This document shows positions 46,972 through 54,752 of a stretch of DNA of 64,000 bases, piece by piece (the stretch's first letter is position 1; each line of letters opens with the position of its first letter). The notes under the pieces were generated by a model that worked only from the letters and a program-made list of their open reading frames with translations, searched no databases and was not told the origin of the DNA. Where the stretch lies: contig JAHZJK010000010.1 of the NCBI GenBank assembly GCA_022600955.1, positions 1 to 64,000 of the forward strand. Direction: 5' to 3'. The position numbers and the translations under genes were made by a program. The DNA comes from Gammaproteobacteria bacterium (lineage in GTDB: Bacteria > Pseudomonadota > Gammaproteobacteria > Steroidobacterales > Woeseiaceae).

Positions 46972-47493
46972 TCAACCAATAGCTGCTCGGAACCGATCAT
47001 GCGGAAACAGCTTTCCTGGACATTTGGTGGACTCACCCTGGATTTTCCCGTGGAACCCAACATTTGTGGGAGAAATGCGATAGCGGCTCATTAAAGACCC
47101 GGTTAAGGATACCAAGGAATCGAACTGTTGAGGTGGTACCGTTGTTTCTTCGAAGTTCCCGACAAGGCATACACCGAGCCCAAGAAAGTTCCTGGCCTTA
47201 TTGTTCGCCGACATATGAGTACCCCATATGTCCATTTCCTGGCGCCAATCACTGGCTACCTCCCCCATTCCGAGACCATTACCGTTGCCAATGACATAGT
47301 GATACGGGATTGCGTCTATCGGATCGCCAGCTTGCCGTTCTCTATGAACTTCTTGCAGAAACTCGATTGTGCCGTAGTTCCCCGCTGAATGGTGAATGAC
47401 AATGTACTTCCATCGACTTGGCCAATATATAACTCCGATGCCGAAAGCAGCGGCGATGACTCCGGATGCACCTAGAAATCGCCTGCGATTCAT
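46972..47493 (-). CDS. N-acetylmuramoyl-L-alanine amidase (Amidase_2/PGRP fold), Tat or membrane anchored
   Basis: 173 residues from ATG 47493. Choosing this start leaves the ten upstream codons inside repeat R12. The N-terminus MNRRRFLGASGVIAAAFG is a twin-arginine-like signal or anchor. Zinc ligands of the amidase fold are visible: His in IVIHHSA, His in GFHGK and Cys in TKCPG, with the family stretch LGVCLVGNFE. It would cleave the amide between MurNAc and the stem peptide in the periplasm. Single-gene cassette between R11 and R12. Confidence 0.85.
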   Translation of the reverse strand: MNRRRFLGASGVIAAAFGIGVIYWPSRWKYIVIHHSAGNYGTIEFLQEVHRERQAGDPIDAIPYHYVIGNGNGLGMGEVASDWRQEMDIWGTHMSANNKARNFLGLGVCLVGNFEETTVPPQQFDSLVSLTGSLMSRYRISPTNVGFHGKIQGESTKCPGKLFPHDRFRAAIG

Positions 47494-47572
47494 CGATCGT
47501 CCGTTCTGTTGGTTATCAGCCATTCGATATCATAGGCCAAGGAAACTGCTGTCGGCCTCAGAAGTCCGCAGC
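47494..47572 (+). repeat. Array palindrome R12 (diverged)
   Basis: CGTCCGTTCTGTTGGTTATCAGCC on the left and GCTGTCGGCCTCAGAAGTCCGC on the right. The stop of the 47558 gene (TGA) lies inside the right arm. The layout of the array supports it more than sequence identity does. Confidence 0.6.
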
Positions 47573-48574
47573 TCCGTCTTTCATGCGCTCATCGCAAATC
47601 TCAATTGCGAGATTCGACGGCCACGCCATGTGAAATTCTCTACCCTCAAACTCTGCCCGAAGCGGCCAGTATACGTCCGGATCTCCAGCACGACAGGCAA
47701 ACGCAGCGAAGTTATTCATGTTCCAGTAGCTTTTCGGGTACCTTGCCATAAGGTCGTCAAACCCTTTGCGCATTGATGGCCAAGAAGCCTGAGAATCCTC
47801 AAATAGCTTGAAGTCGACCGGCTCCAGTTGGTTCAGATACCAATAGATCCGTGCATAAAGACTTGTGCCTTCTATATCCCTCGTGACTCTTGCTGCTTGC
47901 TTTGCAAACTCCTCGATCTCAGAGTAGCTTCCGTGCCATCTGGGTTGGAGGTACCGCGTCAAGCTAAAGTAGTGGCCGTAGAAATAGGGTTCTTTTGCGA
48001 TTGCCTCGTCGAAAAGAGACTGTACTTCCCCTCGAGACCAGCCTTGGGCGACTGCAATAGCGAGATATTTGTCGTACCAGAGAGGGCTGTGCGACGCGTA
48101 ATTTTTGGATTCATCGAGGACCTCACGTGCCTTCTCAAGACGCTCCTGAAACAATTTCCAACCCTCTGGAGCAACAGTATTAGCGTACCCCTCGCCCCGG
48201 GCGTTCCACGCGTAGGTAATCCAGAACTGAGCCTCGACGATCGCAGCGGCAGCAGACAAATTGTTGTGCTCCCGCCAGGCGGCAATATTTCCTTTCATCC
48301 ATTCCCAATCCTTATGGGCAATGAAGAAATCGACTATTCCTCCGGTGAAACCCGCAATCGGCCAACGGCCATCGTCAAACCGCGTCTGAGACTCGCTGAG
48401 CTTCACAAACATCTCATCGAGTTCATCGAACTGTGATCGCGAAAAATGTTGTTCCGCAGTCCAGCTAATCCCGAACATTGCGGCCGGACCGTCCGTATAC
48501 TCTTCCGCAATGGCAGACAACTGAATTACAGAGAAGAGTAAGCCGGCCCAGAGAATCTGTTTCGCTTTGAACAT
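47558..48574 (-). CDS. DUF4034-like exported protein
   Basis: 338 residues. ATG at 48574 with AGGGA 8 nt upstream replaces an upstream TTG. There is a signal peptide (about 1-23, LSAIA-E), then a helical repeat-like domain with family-typical segments YAWNARGEGYANTV, GWKLFQERLEKAREVL, AVAQGWSRGEVQSLFDEAI and SLYARIYWYLNQ. Similar proteins are annotated DUF4034, function unknown. It shares a cassette with the 48694 gene (no palindrome between). Confidence 0.7.
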   Translation of the reverse strand: MFKAKQILWAGLLFSVIQLSAIAEEYTDGPAAMFGISWTAEQHFSRSQFDELDEMFVKLSESQTRFDDGRWPIAGFTGGIVDFFIAHKDWEWMKGNIAAWREHNNLSAAAAIVEAQFWITYAWNARGEGYANTVAPEGWKLFQERLEKAREVLDESKNYASHSPLWYDKYLAIAVAQGWSRGEVQSLFDEAIAKEPYFYGHYFSLTRYLQPRWHGSYSEIEEFAKQAARVTRDIEGTSLYARIYWYLNQLEPVDFKLFEDSQASWPSMRKGFDDLMARYPKSYWNMNNFAAFACRAGDPDVYWPLRAEFEGREFHMAWPSNLAIEICDERMKDGAADF

Positions 48575-48693
48575 GCGCGATCCCTCAACAATCAAGAAGC
48601 AAATCCAACCTTACAATAGTCGGAACCCTTCTGCCGTGACACCAGTCGGCCTTTAGCCATTGCAATCACTACCATCGCTCTCGACTGACTTTG

Positions 48694-49116
48694 TCAGGTG
48701 TAGTGATCATTAAGATACTGGTAAAGCATCGAATTCTTATTAACACTTCCCGATACGTGCTTCTTATCGACAGTAATGAAGCGGAACCCCCCATTTTCGA
48801 AGTATATATTTAGTATCCAGTTTGGACCTTCATCCATGTCGTCGCTGTCCATCAGCGGAACTCGGCTAATCAGGATACCCTCGAGCCTCTTTATTACCTG
48901 GCCGATCTCTTCGGCGTTCTTGAGTACAAACTCTTTCGGTTGATACTCGTCCGGCAACAAATCACCGATGTTCTCGCTGTAGTAAATTGCAATTTCACGA
49001 ACGTCAGATGCGGGTGGCAGGGTTTGCCCCCTAATGAAGTAAAACCACCCCCACCCGATCCCGAGAAGAACTGATGCTGTGATAATTCCGAAAATCCAAC
49101 TCATCGAAAACTGCAC
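48694..49116 (-). CDS. Hypothetical membrane-anchored protein
   Basis: 140 residues: one N-terminal membrane helix (WIFGIITASVLLGIGWGWFYF, 7-27), then a periplasmic or cytosolic alpha/beta domain (IAIYYSENIGDLLPDEYQ, NWILNIYFENGGFRFITVD). No family recognised. GTG at 49116 has AGGA 8 nt upstream; ATG at 49104 is the alternative. The gene start lies about 50 bp from palindrome R13. Confidence 0.6.
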   Translation of the reverse strand: MQFSMSWIFGIITASVLLGIGWGWFYFIRGQTLPPASDVREIAIYYSENIGDLLPDEYQPKEFVLKNAEEIGQVIKRLEGILISRVPLMDSDDMDEGPNWILNIYFENGGFRFITVDKKHVSGSVNKNSMLYQYLNDHYT

Positions 49117-49163
49117 CTGATTTTCCTGATTGGGCTAGCGTAATTCGCCTCGCGACCGCGCTG

Positions 49164-49244
49164 CCTGTATCTGCTTTGGGTCGGAAGCAATCATTCTACT
49201 TCAATTCGACCGGATGGCCGGAGTCGGCCATAACCAGGCGGTTG
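49164..49244 (+). repeat. Array palindrome R13 (class A centre, degraded right arm)
   Basis: ATCTGCTTTGGGTCGGAAGCAATC left, ATTCTACTTCAATTCGACC centre, GGAGTCGGCCATAACCAGGCGG right. Confidence 0.75.
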
Positions 49245-49259
49245 CTAAGTGGTCGTGTG

Positions 49260-50597
49260 CTAACGCACGATATGCCAGTTGGTCTGTCGGCCCGCGAGAT
49301 ACTGCACGGTCTTACCGTCGAAACATGCGCTTTGCTCGAGTTTGATCTGCACCAGTTGCCCGCCCCAGTCGGGCACGGGCGTCTTGATATTGCCCTCAAT
49401 CGCGTAGCACGTGTTCGCGTGCAGCGGCCAATCGCCGTGCACCGGCGTACCGTCTTGATCATCCCACATGCCGATCGTCGGGCCAGGTGCATGCCCGAAG
49501 AAGCCGATCGCGTGGGTATACACGCTGCAATCGATTTTCTTCCTGGCACACTCCGCACGCGTCGCTGCCGTGATCTCGTTGCCCGTGCGGCCGGTGACGT
49601 ACTCGTCGGTCAACAGGTCCTGCCAGCGGTTGCCAACATTGAGCGCATCCATGAGGCCTTTCGGCGCTTCAGTTTCACCAAGTTTCAGCACATAGCCCAT
49701 CTCTTGCGTGTCCGTGCACAAGCGGAGGTAACAGATACCGACGTCGGTGTGCAAGACATCGCCGGCCTGGATGATGCCGCCCTCGCCGCAAAACGCGGTG
49801 TCGCTCTCACAGGTTTGTCCAAGACGTTGCGCGTTGACATAGGGCATGAACCAAACAGGCAGGTCGAGTTCTGCGAAGCGTTGCCGAAGGTACCAGGCGA
49901 CGTCATCGGTCGTTGTCGCGCCGGGCGTGATTACACGGCTGGAAAATGCCTCGGCGATGACGCTGCGCGCAAGGCTTACTGTGTGTGCATACGTTTCAAT
50001 CTCATCAGCTGTGCGCGTCTCCGCCCAGCGTACGACGAGGTCTTCCGCCGGCAACAGGCGATCTGCATAGTCGTCAGGCAGCACCTCGAGCAGTCGTTGA
50101 TGCAGCGCGTGACTGAGCCCATCGGCTACCGGCCAGTTGCGAGACACGTTTATGCCGATGCGTGCCGGGTTGCGGGAGACGATGAGCTCACCAAGCGCTT
50201 GCCATTGCGAATCGAGATCGCCGCCTTCCCAGGCTGACTCAAACGGAGCACCGAGCGGATAGCGATTGACAGTCAAGCGATCGACACCGTCGTCCGTGCG
50301 ATGAAACACAAGCATCGTTGTGCGGCGCGCTGCGAACGTCGGCTGCGGTACCAGAGAGAAGTAAATGGGATCCTCTGCATACTCGCGATTCAGTACGAGC
50401 CACATATCGAGATTGGTCTCCTCCATCAGGGCTGGCAGCAGCGTGTCGATACGCTCTTCGAGGTGTCGGTTCTCTACAGGAGGGCGGTCTCTGTATTCCA
50501 GCACGGCACGCGGACCGGCAATTTCCCGTCCCTGATCCTGTGCAAGCGTCGTCTGGATAGGTAGCAGCAGGCAGGCGAGAACGGCAAACTTACGCAT
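49260..50597 (-). CDS. M24-family metallopeptidase (Xaa-Pro aminopeptidase-like), exported
   Basis: 445 residues. The signal peptide is MRKFAVLACLLLPIQTTLA-Q; AGGAG precedes ATG 50597. An N-terminal creatinase-like domain (about 40-200) is followed by the pita-bread catalytic domain. The five metal ligands are visible: Asp in HTDVG, Asp in CTDTQ, His in FGHAPGPTIG, Glu in AIEGN and Glu in KLEQS. It is a large, well-formed, higher-GC gene next to palindrome R13, so it looks like a chromosomal type of gene captured in, or interrupting, the array. Confidence 0.88.
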   Translation of the reverse strand: MRKFAVLACLLLPIQTTLAQDQGREIAGPRAVLEYRDRPPVENRHLEERIDTLLPALMEETNLDMWLVLNREYAEDPIYFSLVPQPTFAARRTTMLVFHRTDDGVDRLTVNRYPLGAPFESAWEGGDLDSQWQALGELIVSRNPARIGINVSRNWPVADGLSHALHQRLLEVLPDDYADRLLPAEDLVVRWAETRTADEIETYAHTVSLARSVIAEAFSSRVITPGATTTDDVAWYLRQRFAELDLPVWFMPYVNAQRLGQTCESDTAFCGEGGIIQAGDVLHTDVGICYLRLCTDTQEMGYVLKLGETEAPKGLMDALNVGNRWQDLLTDEYVTGRTGNEITAATRAECARKKIDCSVYTHAIGFFGHAPGPTIGMWDDQDGTPVHGDWPLHANTCYAIEGNIKTPVPDWGGQLVQIKLEQSACFDGKTVQYLAGRQTNWHIVR

Positions 50598-50888
50598 GGG
50601 GACACTCCTGAATCTGTGTTGATGGCCAGCATATTGAAGGAATATGCCGCGCTAGCCAAGACGCGGACCAGGCCATCAAGCCTCAGTCGGCAACCATAAG
50701 TCAACGTACGAGTCGCCCGTCAGCTTGATTCCTGGCAACCGTTTCAAAATGACCACTAGTGGAACTTAACCGAACTGCACAATTCAGATTTCAGCGGTAT
50801 TCCCGGACGTCGCGTGTGCGGTGCAGACGGTGAGAATTGAGCCAAGCCTAAACTTGTGCAGCAGCTGCGACTATACAATCACCTTTCT
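50598..50888. other. Gene-free spacer inside the array
   Basis: 291 bp with no open frame of interest and no palindrome copy; only the ribosome site of the M24 gene is evident at its left end. Confidence 0.5.
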
Positions 50889-51266
50889 TCAGCTTGCACC
50901 AGATAGATCTTGCGCCAGCATCAAGGCATTCCCGTCGGGATCGTAGAATGTTGCGGTGCTTACCATGCCTTCGACAGTCTCCGTTTCGCCGTCAAACTGA
51001 ACGCCGGCTGCCTCAAGGTTTTTGCGCGCGGTAACAATATCCGAAATACCAAAAACGGGAACCGTGTTGCCCGGTGCAGGTTCGGACTGCTCACCAAGAC
51101 CCAGGGTGACTCCCGTCGTTTTGGTCTGCAGCTCGCTCCAGCCCGCCTCATCGATGTGATGCAGGAGTGTGAAACCGAGCTTCTCGCTATACCACTCAGC
51201 GCTAAGATGGCGGTCTCGTACGGACATAGCGATAGTGATCGTTTTATCTAGTGAGACAAGAGGCAT
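50889..51266 (-). CDS. VOC-family (glyoxalase-fold) protein
   Basis: 125 residues from ATG 51266 with AAGGAAAG upstream; the longer frame overlaps the divergent regulator and is rejected. One vicinal-oxygen-chelate module: ITIAMSVRDRHLSAEWYSEKLGF, GVTLGLGEQ and ATFYDPDGNALMLAQ, the last two strands carrying typical metal or substrate positions. Such proteins are dioxygenases, isomerases or binding proteins; which one is unknown. It is divergent from a HxlR-like regulator over a 40-bp gap that holds a palindromic operator, so it is probably that regulator's target. Confidence 0.85.
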   Translation of the reverse strand: MPLVSLDKTITIAMSVRDRHLSAEWYSEKLGFTLLHHIDEAGWSELQTKTTGVTLGLGEQSEPAPGNTVPVFGISDIVTARKNLEAAGVQFDGETETVEGMVSTATFYDPDGNALMLAQDLSGAS

Positions 51267-51286
51267 AGCACTTTCCTTTGACCATA

Positions 51287-51305
51287 AAGTATAGTATCTA
51301 TACTT
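51287..51305. promoter_or_regulatory. Palindromic operator between the VOC gene and its regulator
   Basis: AAGTATA and TATACTT form a perfect inverted repeat of 7-bp arms around GTATC. It ends 1 bp before the regulator ATG and lies 20 bp before the VOC start, so one bound dimer would cover both promoters. AT-rich arms of this kind suit HxlR-type winged helices. Confidence 0.6.
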
Positions 51306-51306
51306 A

Positions 51307-51843
51307 ATGGACATAGAGACGATTGTCAAGGTCACCTCACGCGCTTGGTCGCTGGACATATTAGCTTCGATGCAATCCGGGGTGCCGGGCCGACAGGCTC
51401 CGCTACTTTCTTCGATAGGAGCCAATCGAACAGCTTTCGCCAAAAGCTTGGCGCATTTGGTAGATCTCGGCTTATTAGTACGGAATCCTGGTCACGGGCA
51501 TCCGCTGCGGCCCGAATATCGACTGACGTCAGAAGGGCTAGAGATTTCAAAGATCGCTGGAAAAATCGCACAAGCTGGTCTGAGTGATACTGAGCTCGCA
51601 GCGCTGCGCCGTACGTGGACAGTTCCCGTTCTTACCGTGATCCATACGCCTCGACGCTTTACCGAAATTAAGTCTGATCTGATTTCGATCACGGATCGTT
51701 CGTTATCAAAATCCCTGGACCAACTACAAGAACTTGAGTGGCTCAAGCGCAAGATCGACATTTCCGGTCGACCACCTCGGCCAACTTACCAAGCGGCAAA
51801 TATTGGAATCAAAATATGCCAAACCGTAAATGATGGCCTTTAG
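51307..51843 (+). CDS. Tandem winged-helix regulator, HxlR-like (only plus-strand gene of the array)
   Basis: 178 residues made of two similar winged-helix modules. The first (about 8-75) is SRAWSLDILASMQSG to HPLRPEYRLTSEG; the second (about 97-170) is RRTWTVPVLTVIHT to RPPRPTYQAANIG. Both follow the HxlR pattern of W-x-x-x-I/V-L, a recognition helix (TAFAKSLAHLVDLGLL and RSLSKSLDQLQELEWL) and a P-x-Y wing, so the gene arose by internal duplication. It has almost no leader, since ATG follows the operator by 1 bp. It probably represses itself and the divergent VOC gene (inference). Confidence 0.75.
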   Translation: MDIETIVKVTSRAWSLDILASMQSGVPGRQAPLLSSIGANRTAFAKSLAHLVDLGLLVRNPGHGHPLRPEYRLTSEGLEISKIAGKIAQAGLSDTELAALRRTWTVPVLTVIHTPRRFTEIKSDLISITDRSLSKSLDQLQELEWLKRKIDISGRPPRPTYQAANIGIKICQTVNDGL

Positions 51844-51852
51844 GTTTTGTAG

Positions 51853-51896
51853 TTTGAATGTCCGCTCCTAGATGGGAGCAGACACTCCTCGATTGA
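51853..51896 (+). repeat. Array palindrome R14 (left half only)
   Basis: GAATGTCCGCTCCTAGATGG then GAGCAGACACTCC, a left arm without its right arm, just ahead of the full copy R15. Confidence 0.6.
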
Positions 51897-51920
51897 GAAA
51901 CCGCAGCCGAGTTCGACAGA

Positions 51921-52003
51921 CTCGAGTGTCCGTTTTGGGTCAGTAGTCGTCATTCTACCTCAGACCAAGCGACTGTCGGCTTTCGGCCAAAAGCGGACGT
52001 CCA
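51921..52003 (+). repeat. Array palindrome R15 (class A centre)
   Basis: GTGTCCGTTTTGGGTCAGTAG left, CATTCTACCTCAGACCAAGC centre, GTCGGCTTTCGGCCAAAAGC then GGACG right. Confidence 0.9.
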
Positions 52004-52077
52004 GATCATGGGAAAGTCAGGAAAGTGATAACTATCTGCCCCAAGAGGCTGAGCACCGCAATGCTATGAAACCGAAT

Positions 52078-52641
52078 CTACCGCGCCACGACATCGCCGA
52101 TAACGCAAGTCAAGTTTCCACCACGCGATGTTGGATACTGAACATGCCTTAGCACCACCTTTGAGCCAGGTGATTTAACCAATTTCCTGGACGATTCGTC
52201 ATTCGCTCCTGCTCCAAGTTGAGCGCGCCAAGTACAAAATTTGCCCCAATCATGTTCGCGGCCCTCGATTTGAAATGGCGCCCCTCGGGCGCGGATTACA
52301 GTAGCCTCAATATCTGGCATCCACGCGTATCCATCTTGCAGCGCCGGTTCGGCAGTTTTCTTCTCTCTTTCCGCTTCAATTACGGCAAACCCCGCATTAC
52401 ATGATTCGGCGGCTTTCTCGAGCTCGGGTGATGGCCCGTTTTGCACGAGGTTGATGGCTTCAACACACGCTGCTGAACATTCTGAGTTACCGGTCTTCTC
52501 GCACTTTTTGGCTTTGTTTACATAGTCGTTAATCGCCAAGCCAATGTCCTGGCCGGCAAGTCGGTCTTGCGCAACCGAAGTCTGCCAAATGCAAAGCACG
52601 CCAAACAACGTGAGAACGAGAAACGGAATTATTTTGCGCAC
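52078..52641 (-). CDS. Hypothetical exported protein with conserved Cys
   Basis: 187 residues from GTG 52641 (GGGGGAAAA upstream). Signal peptide MRKIIPFLVLTLFGVLCIWQ then SVA-Q. The mature part has KKCEKTGNSECSAACVEAI (three Cys, a possible disulphide knot), an acidic helix, and a C-terminal CTWRAQLGAG...LTCVIGD pair. No family recognised. Alone between R15 and R16, with a longer leader than most (about 150 bp). Confidence 0.65.
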   Translation of the reverse strand: MRKIIPFLVLTLFGVLCIWQTSVAQDRLAGQDIGLAINDYVNKAKKCEKTGNSECSAACVEAINLVQNGPSPELEKAAESCNAGFAVIEAEREKKTAEPALQDGYAWMPDIEATVIRARGAPFQIEGREHDWGKFCTWRAQLGAGANDESSRKLVKSPGSKVVLRHVQYPTSRGGNLTCVIGDVVAR

Positions 52642-52788
52642 TTTTTCCCCCTACTTCATGGACTTGAGATTCTGATATTACCCTAACGACCATTTTTGGG
52701 AATAGGCATTGACTCGTTTCCGCTATGCGGCAAATAGGGTCGTCAAATCAATTAACTCGGTGGCGCAACGCGTTTTTTGCTGCAAGGT

Positions 52789-52870
52789 TCAACGGCCGCT
52801 TTGGGTCAGCAGCAGTCAGTCGCTAGTTTAACCACCCAAGGACCGCTTACGGCCAAAAGCGGCCGCTCGT
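52789..52870 (+). repeat. Array palindrome R16 (class B centre)
   Basis: CGGCCGCTTTGGGTCAGCAGC left, CGCTAGTTTAACCACC centre, CGGCCAAAAGCGGCCGCTC right. Confidence 0.85.
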
Positions 52871-52892
52871 AAGATCCAGACGTTCGACGTAG

Positions 52893-53342
52893 TCACACTG
52901 ATTTTGCTTGGCTGATTCGAGACTGTAATTCGCCATAAATTGGCGGAACCTTAAACCACCCGGATTCTGCGGCAGCGCGAAATGTAAATCGTTTTGGACC
53001 TTGCGACGATCTTGCGACATTGATTGTCACCAGATGAAGCGAGTTAGCGAAAGGACGACTAAGCCCCTCGATATTCGACAATGGTACCCGGAACTCGTTG
53101 TGGTCTTTACGAAATACTAGGTAATCGTCGCAATCAAAGGCCTCGTCAACTAACGCCCATCGTTCTCGGTAAAACAGCACGGAGCCGAAAATAAGCAGGA
53201 CTGCTACACCACCATATTCAACTATGGAGCGACTACCGCTTATGACAAGAATTGCCAAAGTGAGGGCCGAGAAGCCGTACCAAAGCTTGATGAACAGGCG
53301 GTCTCCACTCTCGTAGGCGTTCTCAACCGAGATCTTTTTCAT
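52893..53342 (-). CDS. Hypothetical membrane protein with PH-like tail
   Basis: 149 residues from ATG 53342; the longer frame starts inside palindrome R17. Two membrane helices (LWYGFSALTLAILVISGS and YGGVAVLLIFGSVLFY) are followed by a soluble beta-rich domain (DDYLVFRKDHNEFRVPLSNI, SLHLVTINVARSS) that reads like a bacterial PH-type fold (impression). No family assigned. Confidence 0.6.
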   Translation of the reverse strand: MKKISVENAYESGDRLFIKLWYGFSALTLAILVISGSRSIVEYGGVAVLLIFGSVLFYRERWALVDEAFDCDDYLVFRKDHNEFRVPLSNIEGLSRPFANSLHLVTINVARSSQGPKRFTFRAAAESGWFKVPPIYGELQSRISQAKSV

Positions 53343-53370
53343 TGACTTGATTGTTTGAAGGTGACAATTG

Positions 53371-53496
53371 AATGACCGCTTTGGGTCAGTTGCAGTCTTC
53401 GAATAGTTTATCACTCGACAGGCTGCTTTCGAGTGCTTTCCAGTCGCTCAATCAGTTCTGAGGTGGCAGGCAGCTTCCGGCCAATAGCAGCCGTTG
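53371..53496 (+). repeat. Array palindrome R17 (composite, about 125 bp)
   Basis: Left arm and centre GACCGCTTTGGGTCAGTTGC ... CACTCGACAGGCTGCTTTCGA, then about 45 unrelated bases, then a second right arm GGCAGCTTCCGGCCAATAGC. It looks like a junction of two copies. Confidence 0.75.
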
Positions 53497-53501
53497 GTGC
53501 A

Positions 53502-54116
53502 TCACGCTCTTGGACCAACTTCGCAGTCTTCAAACAAGAATTGCGCTCTGTATACCTCATGGCCAAGATGGCTTACTACTACCGTATATATGCCATCGGT
53601 TCGCTCGTGATCGTTGGAGATCTTCAAATGTCCCTCGGAGTAGCTGGCCTTATCTGGTAATTTTCCGCGAATGTGTTTCGATCCCGGAAGATAAAAATCT
53701 TGAACTTTGCCCCTGACGAAATCGTATCGATTCCCCTGAAGCTCGATTTCGGAGTGTGTCCATGTGTATCTGATCCTCAGGGATTCAAAGAGCGTGGTAG
53801 AGTATCCGGTCGCATCTACGTGTAAATATATGGCAAGGGCCGAAACATCTTGGCAATCGACAGCAATGGGTCCACTAAGCCCTGCAACGGCCCGAAATTG
53901 TGCGTCGTATCGAGGGGTGCCATCGTAGTGCGATTGTAGAAAATGCGCGAATGATTGATGGTGGGGCTGGGAGCGTCCGATACTCATGGAACCAACGTAC
54001 AAGGTTATAGGCGTGATTTTCAGCCTCTCCTCTCGTGGGTCGCTGGGTGAGTTCGCTCCACACGCGCTTATGCATACGGAACTGGCGAGAAGTATGAACA
54101 GGTGCTGGATACTCAC
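53502..54116 (-). CDS. Hypothetical lipoprotein
   Basis: 204 residues from GTG 54116, which has AAGGA just upstream; the longer frame begins with TTG near palindrome R18. N-terminus SIQHLFILLASSVCISAC gives a lipobox ISAC with Cys at about 19. The mature part is beta-rich (VDCQDVSALAIYLHVDATGY, YTVVVSHLGHEVYRAQFLF). No family recognised. Confidence 0.6.
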   Translation of the reverse strand: MSIQHLFILLASSVCISACGANSPSDPREERLKITPITLYVGSMSIGRSQPHHQSFAHFLQSHYDGTPRYDAQFRAVAGLSGPIAVDCQDVSALAIYLHVDATGYSTTLFESLRIRYTWTHSEIELQGNRYDFVRGKVQDFYLPGSKHIRGKLPDKASYSEGHLKISNDHERTDGIYTVVVSHLGHEVYRAQFLFEDCEVGPRA

Positions 54117-54156
54117 GAATTCCTTTAACACAGCCGACTTTGTAGCCGTAGGACCC

Positions 54157-54232
54157 AACGTCCGCTATGGGTCAGTAGCAGTCAGTCGTTAGCTTAACAC
54201 CTGGGCGACTGTTTTCGGCCAGTAGCGGTCAC
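54157..54232 (+). repeat. Array palindrome R18 (class B centre)
   Basis: ACGTCCGCTATGGGTCAGTAGC left; centre GTTAGCTTAACACCTGGGCG, identical in its core to R7; GTTTTCGGCCAGTAGCGG right. The TGA of the 54229 gene overlaps its end. Confidence 0.9.
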
Positions 54233-54642
54233 TCGAGAAGCCCGTCCAAAACAGCGTTCGCGCCAGTTGGGCAACCATCGAGTTCTGGCAAATACCAAAG
54301 CTCAACCGTGATTTCGTACGCGTATTCTTTGCTAGGAGCTGAAAACACTCCGACCAGTAGTCCATCCTCCTCCTGCATTGTAATCTCTTTGTACGGTTGT
54401 TTCCCGTCTGAAGGGGCGGCGTATGGAAGCCACTTGAGTATCGAAACCCCAAGTGACGCATCGTTCATTTTGAGTGGAGCCGTTATTCGGAATGTGTTTT
54501 CCTCGGCCTCGATCCGTTCTACAAAGATCTGAGAATCGTATTCAAGACCAGAGTAAGGAACCATGCAAGCAAGCGAATTGCCAACCAGCATCGTCGAGCT
54601 GAGTAGTAGAGAAAATAGAGCCTTGAACGGGCAAAAACTCAC
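54229..54642 (-). CDS. Hypothetical exported protein (first gene of the array)
   Basis: 137 residues from GTG 54642 with AGAGGA 6 nt upstream. The longer frame begins within the terminal repeat and is rejected. Signal peptide with NSLA-C near residue 26 (possible lipoprotein), then a beta-rich domain (YDSQIFVERIEAEENTFRI, YAYEITVELWYLPELDG). No family recognised. It is the first gene after the tRNA on the transcribed strand. Confidence 0.6.
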   Translation of the reverse strand: MSFCPFKALFSLLLSSTMLVGNSLACMVPYSGLEYDSQIFVERIEAEENTFRITAPLKMNDASLGVSILKWLPYAAPSDGKQPYKEITMQEEDGLLVGVFSAPSKEYAYEITVELWYLPELDGCPTGANAVLDGLLE

Positions 54643-54662
54643 TAGAATCCTCTGTTTACCGG

Positions 54663-54752
54663 GGCGACCGCTATGGGTCACAAGCAGTCGTTAACCGAAG
54701 CCTAAATACTAGCATCTGAATGACCGCTATCGGGGCAGAGCAAACGTCGTTA
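54663..54752 (+). repeat. Array palindrome R19 (terminal, two left arms)
   Basis: GCGACCGCTATGGGTCACAAGC and, 58 bp on, TGACCGCTATCGGGGCAGAGC. Two left-arm-like sequences and no right arm; the array ends here, about 70 bp from the tRNA gene. Confidence 0.7.
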
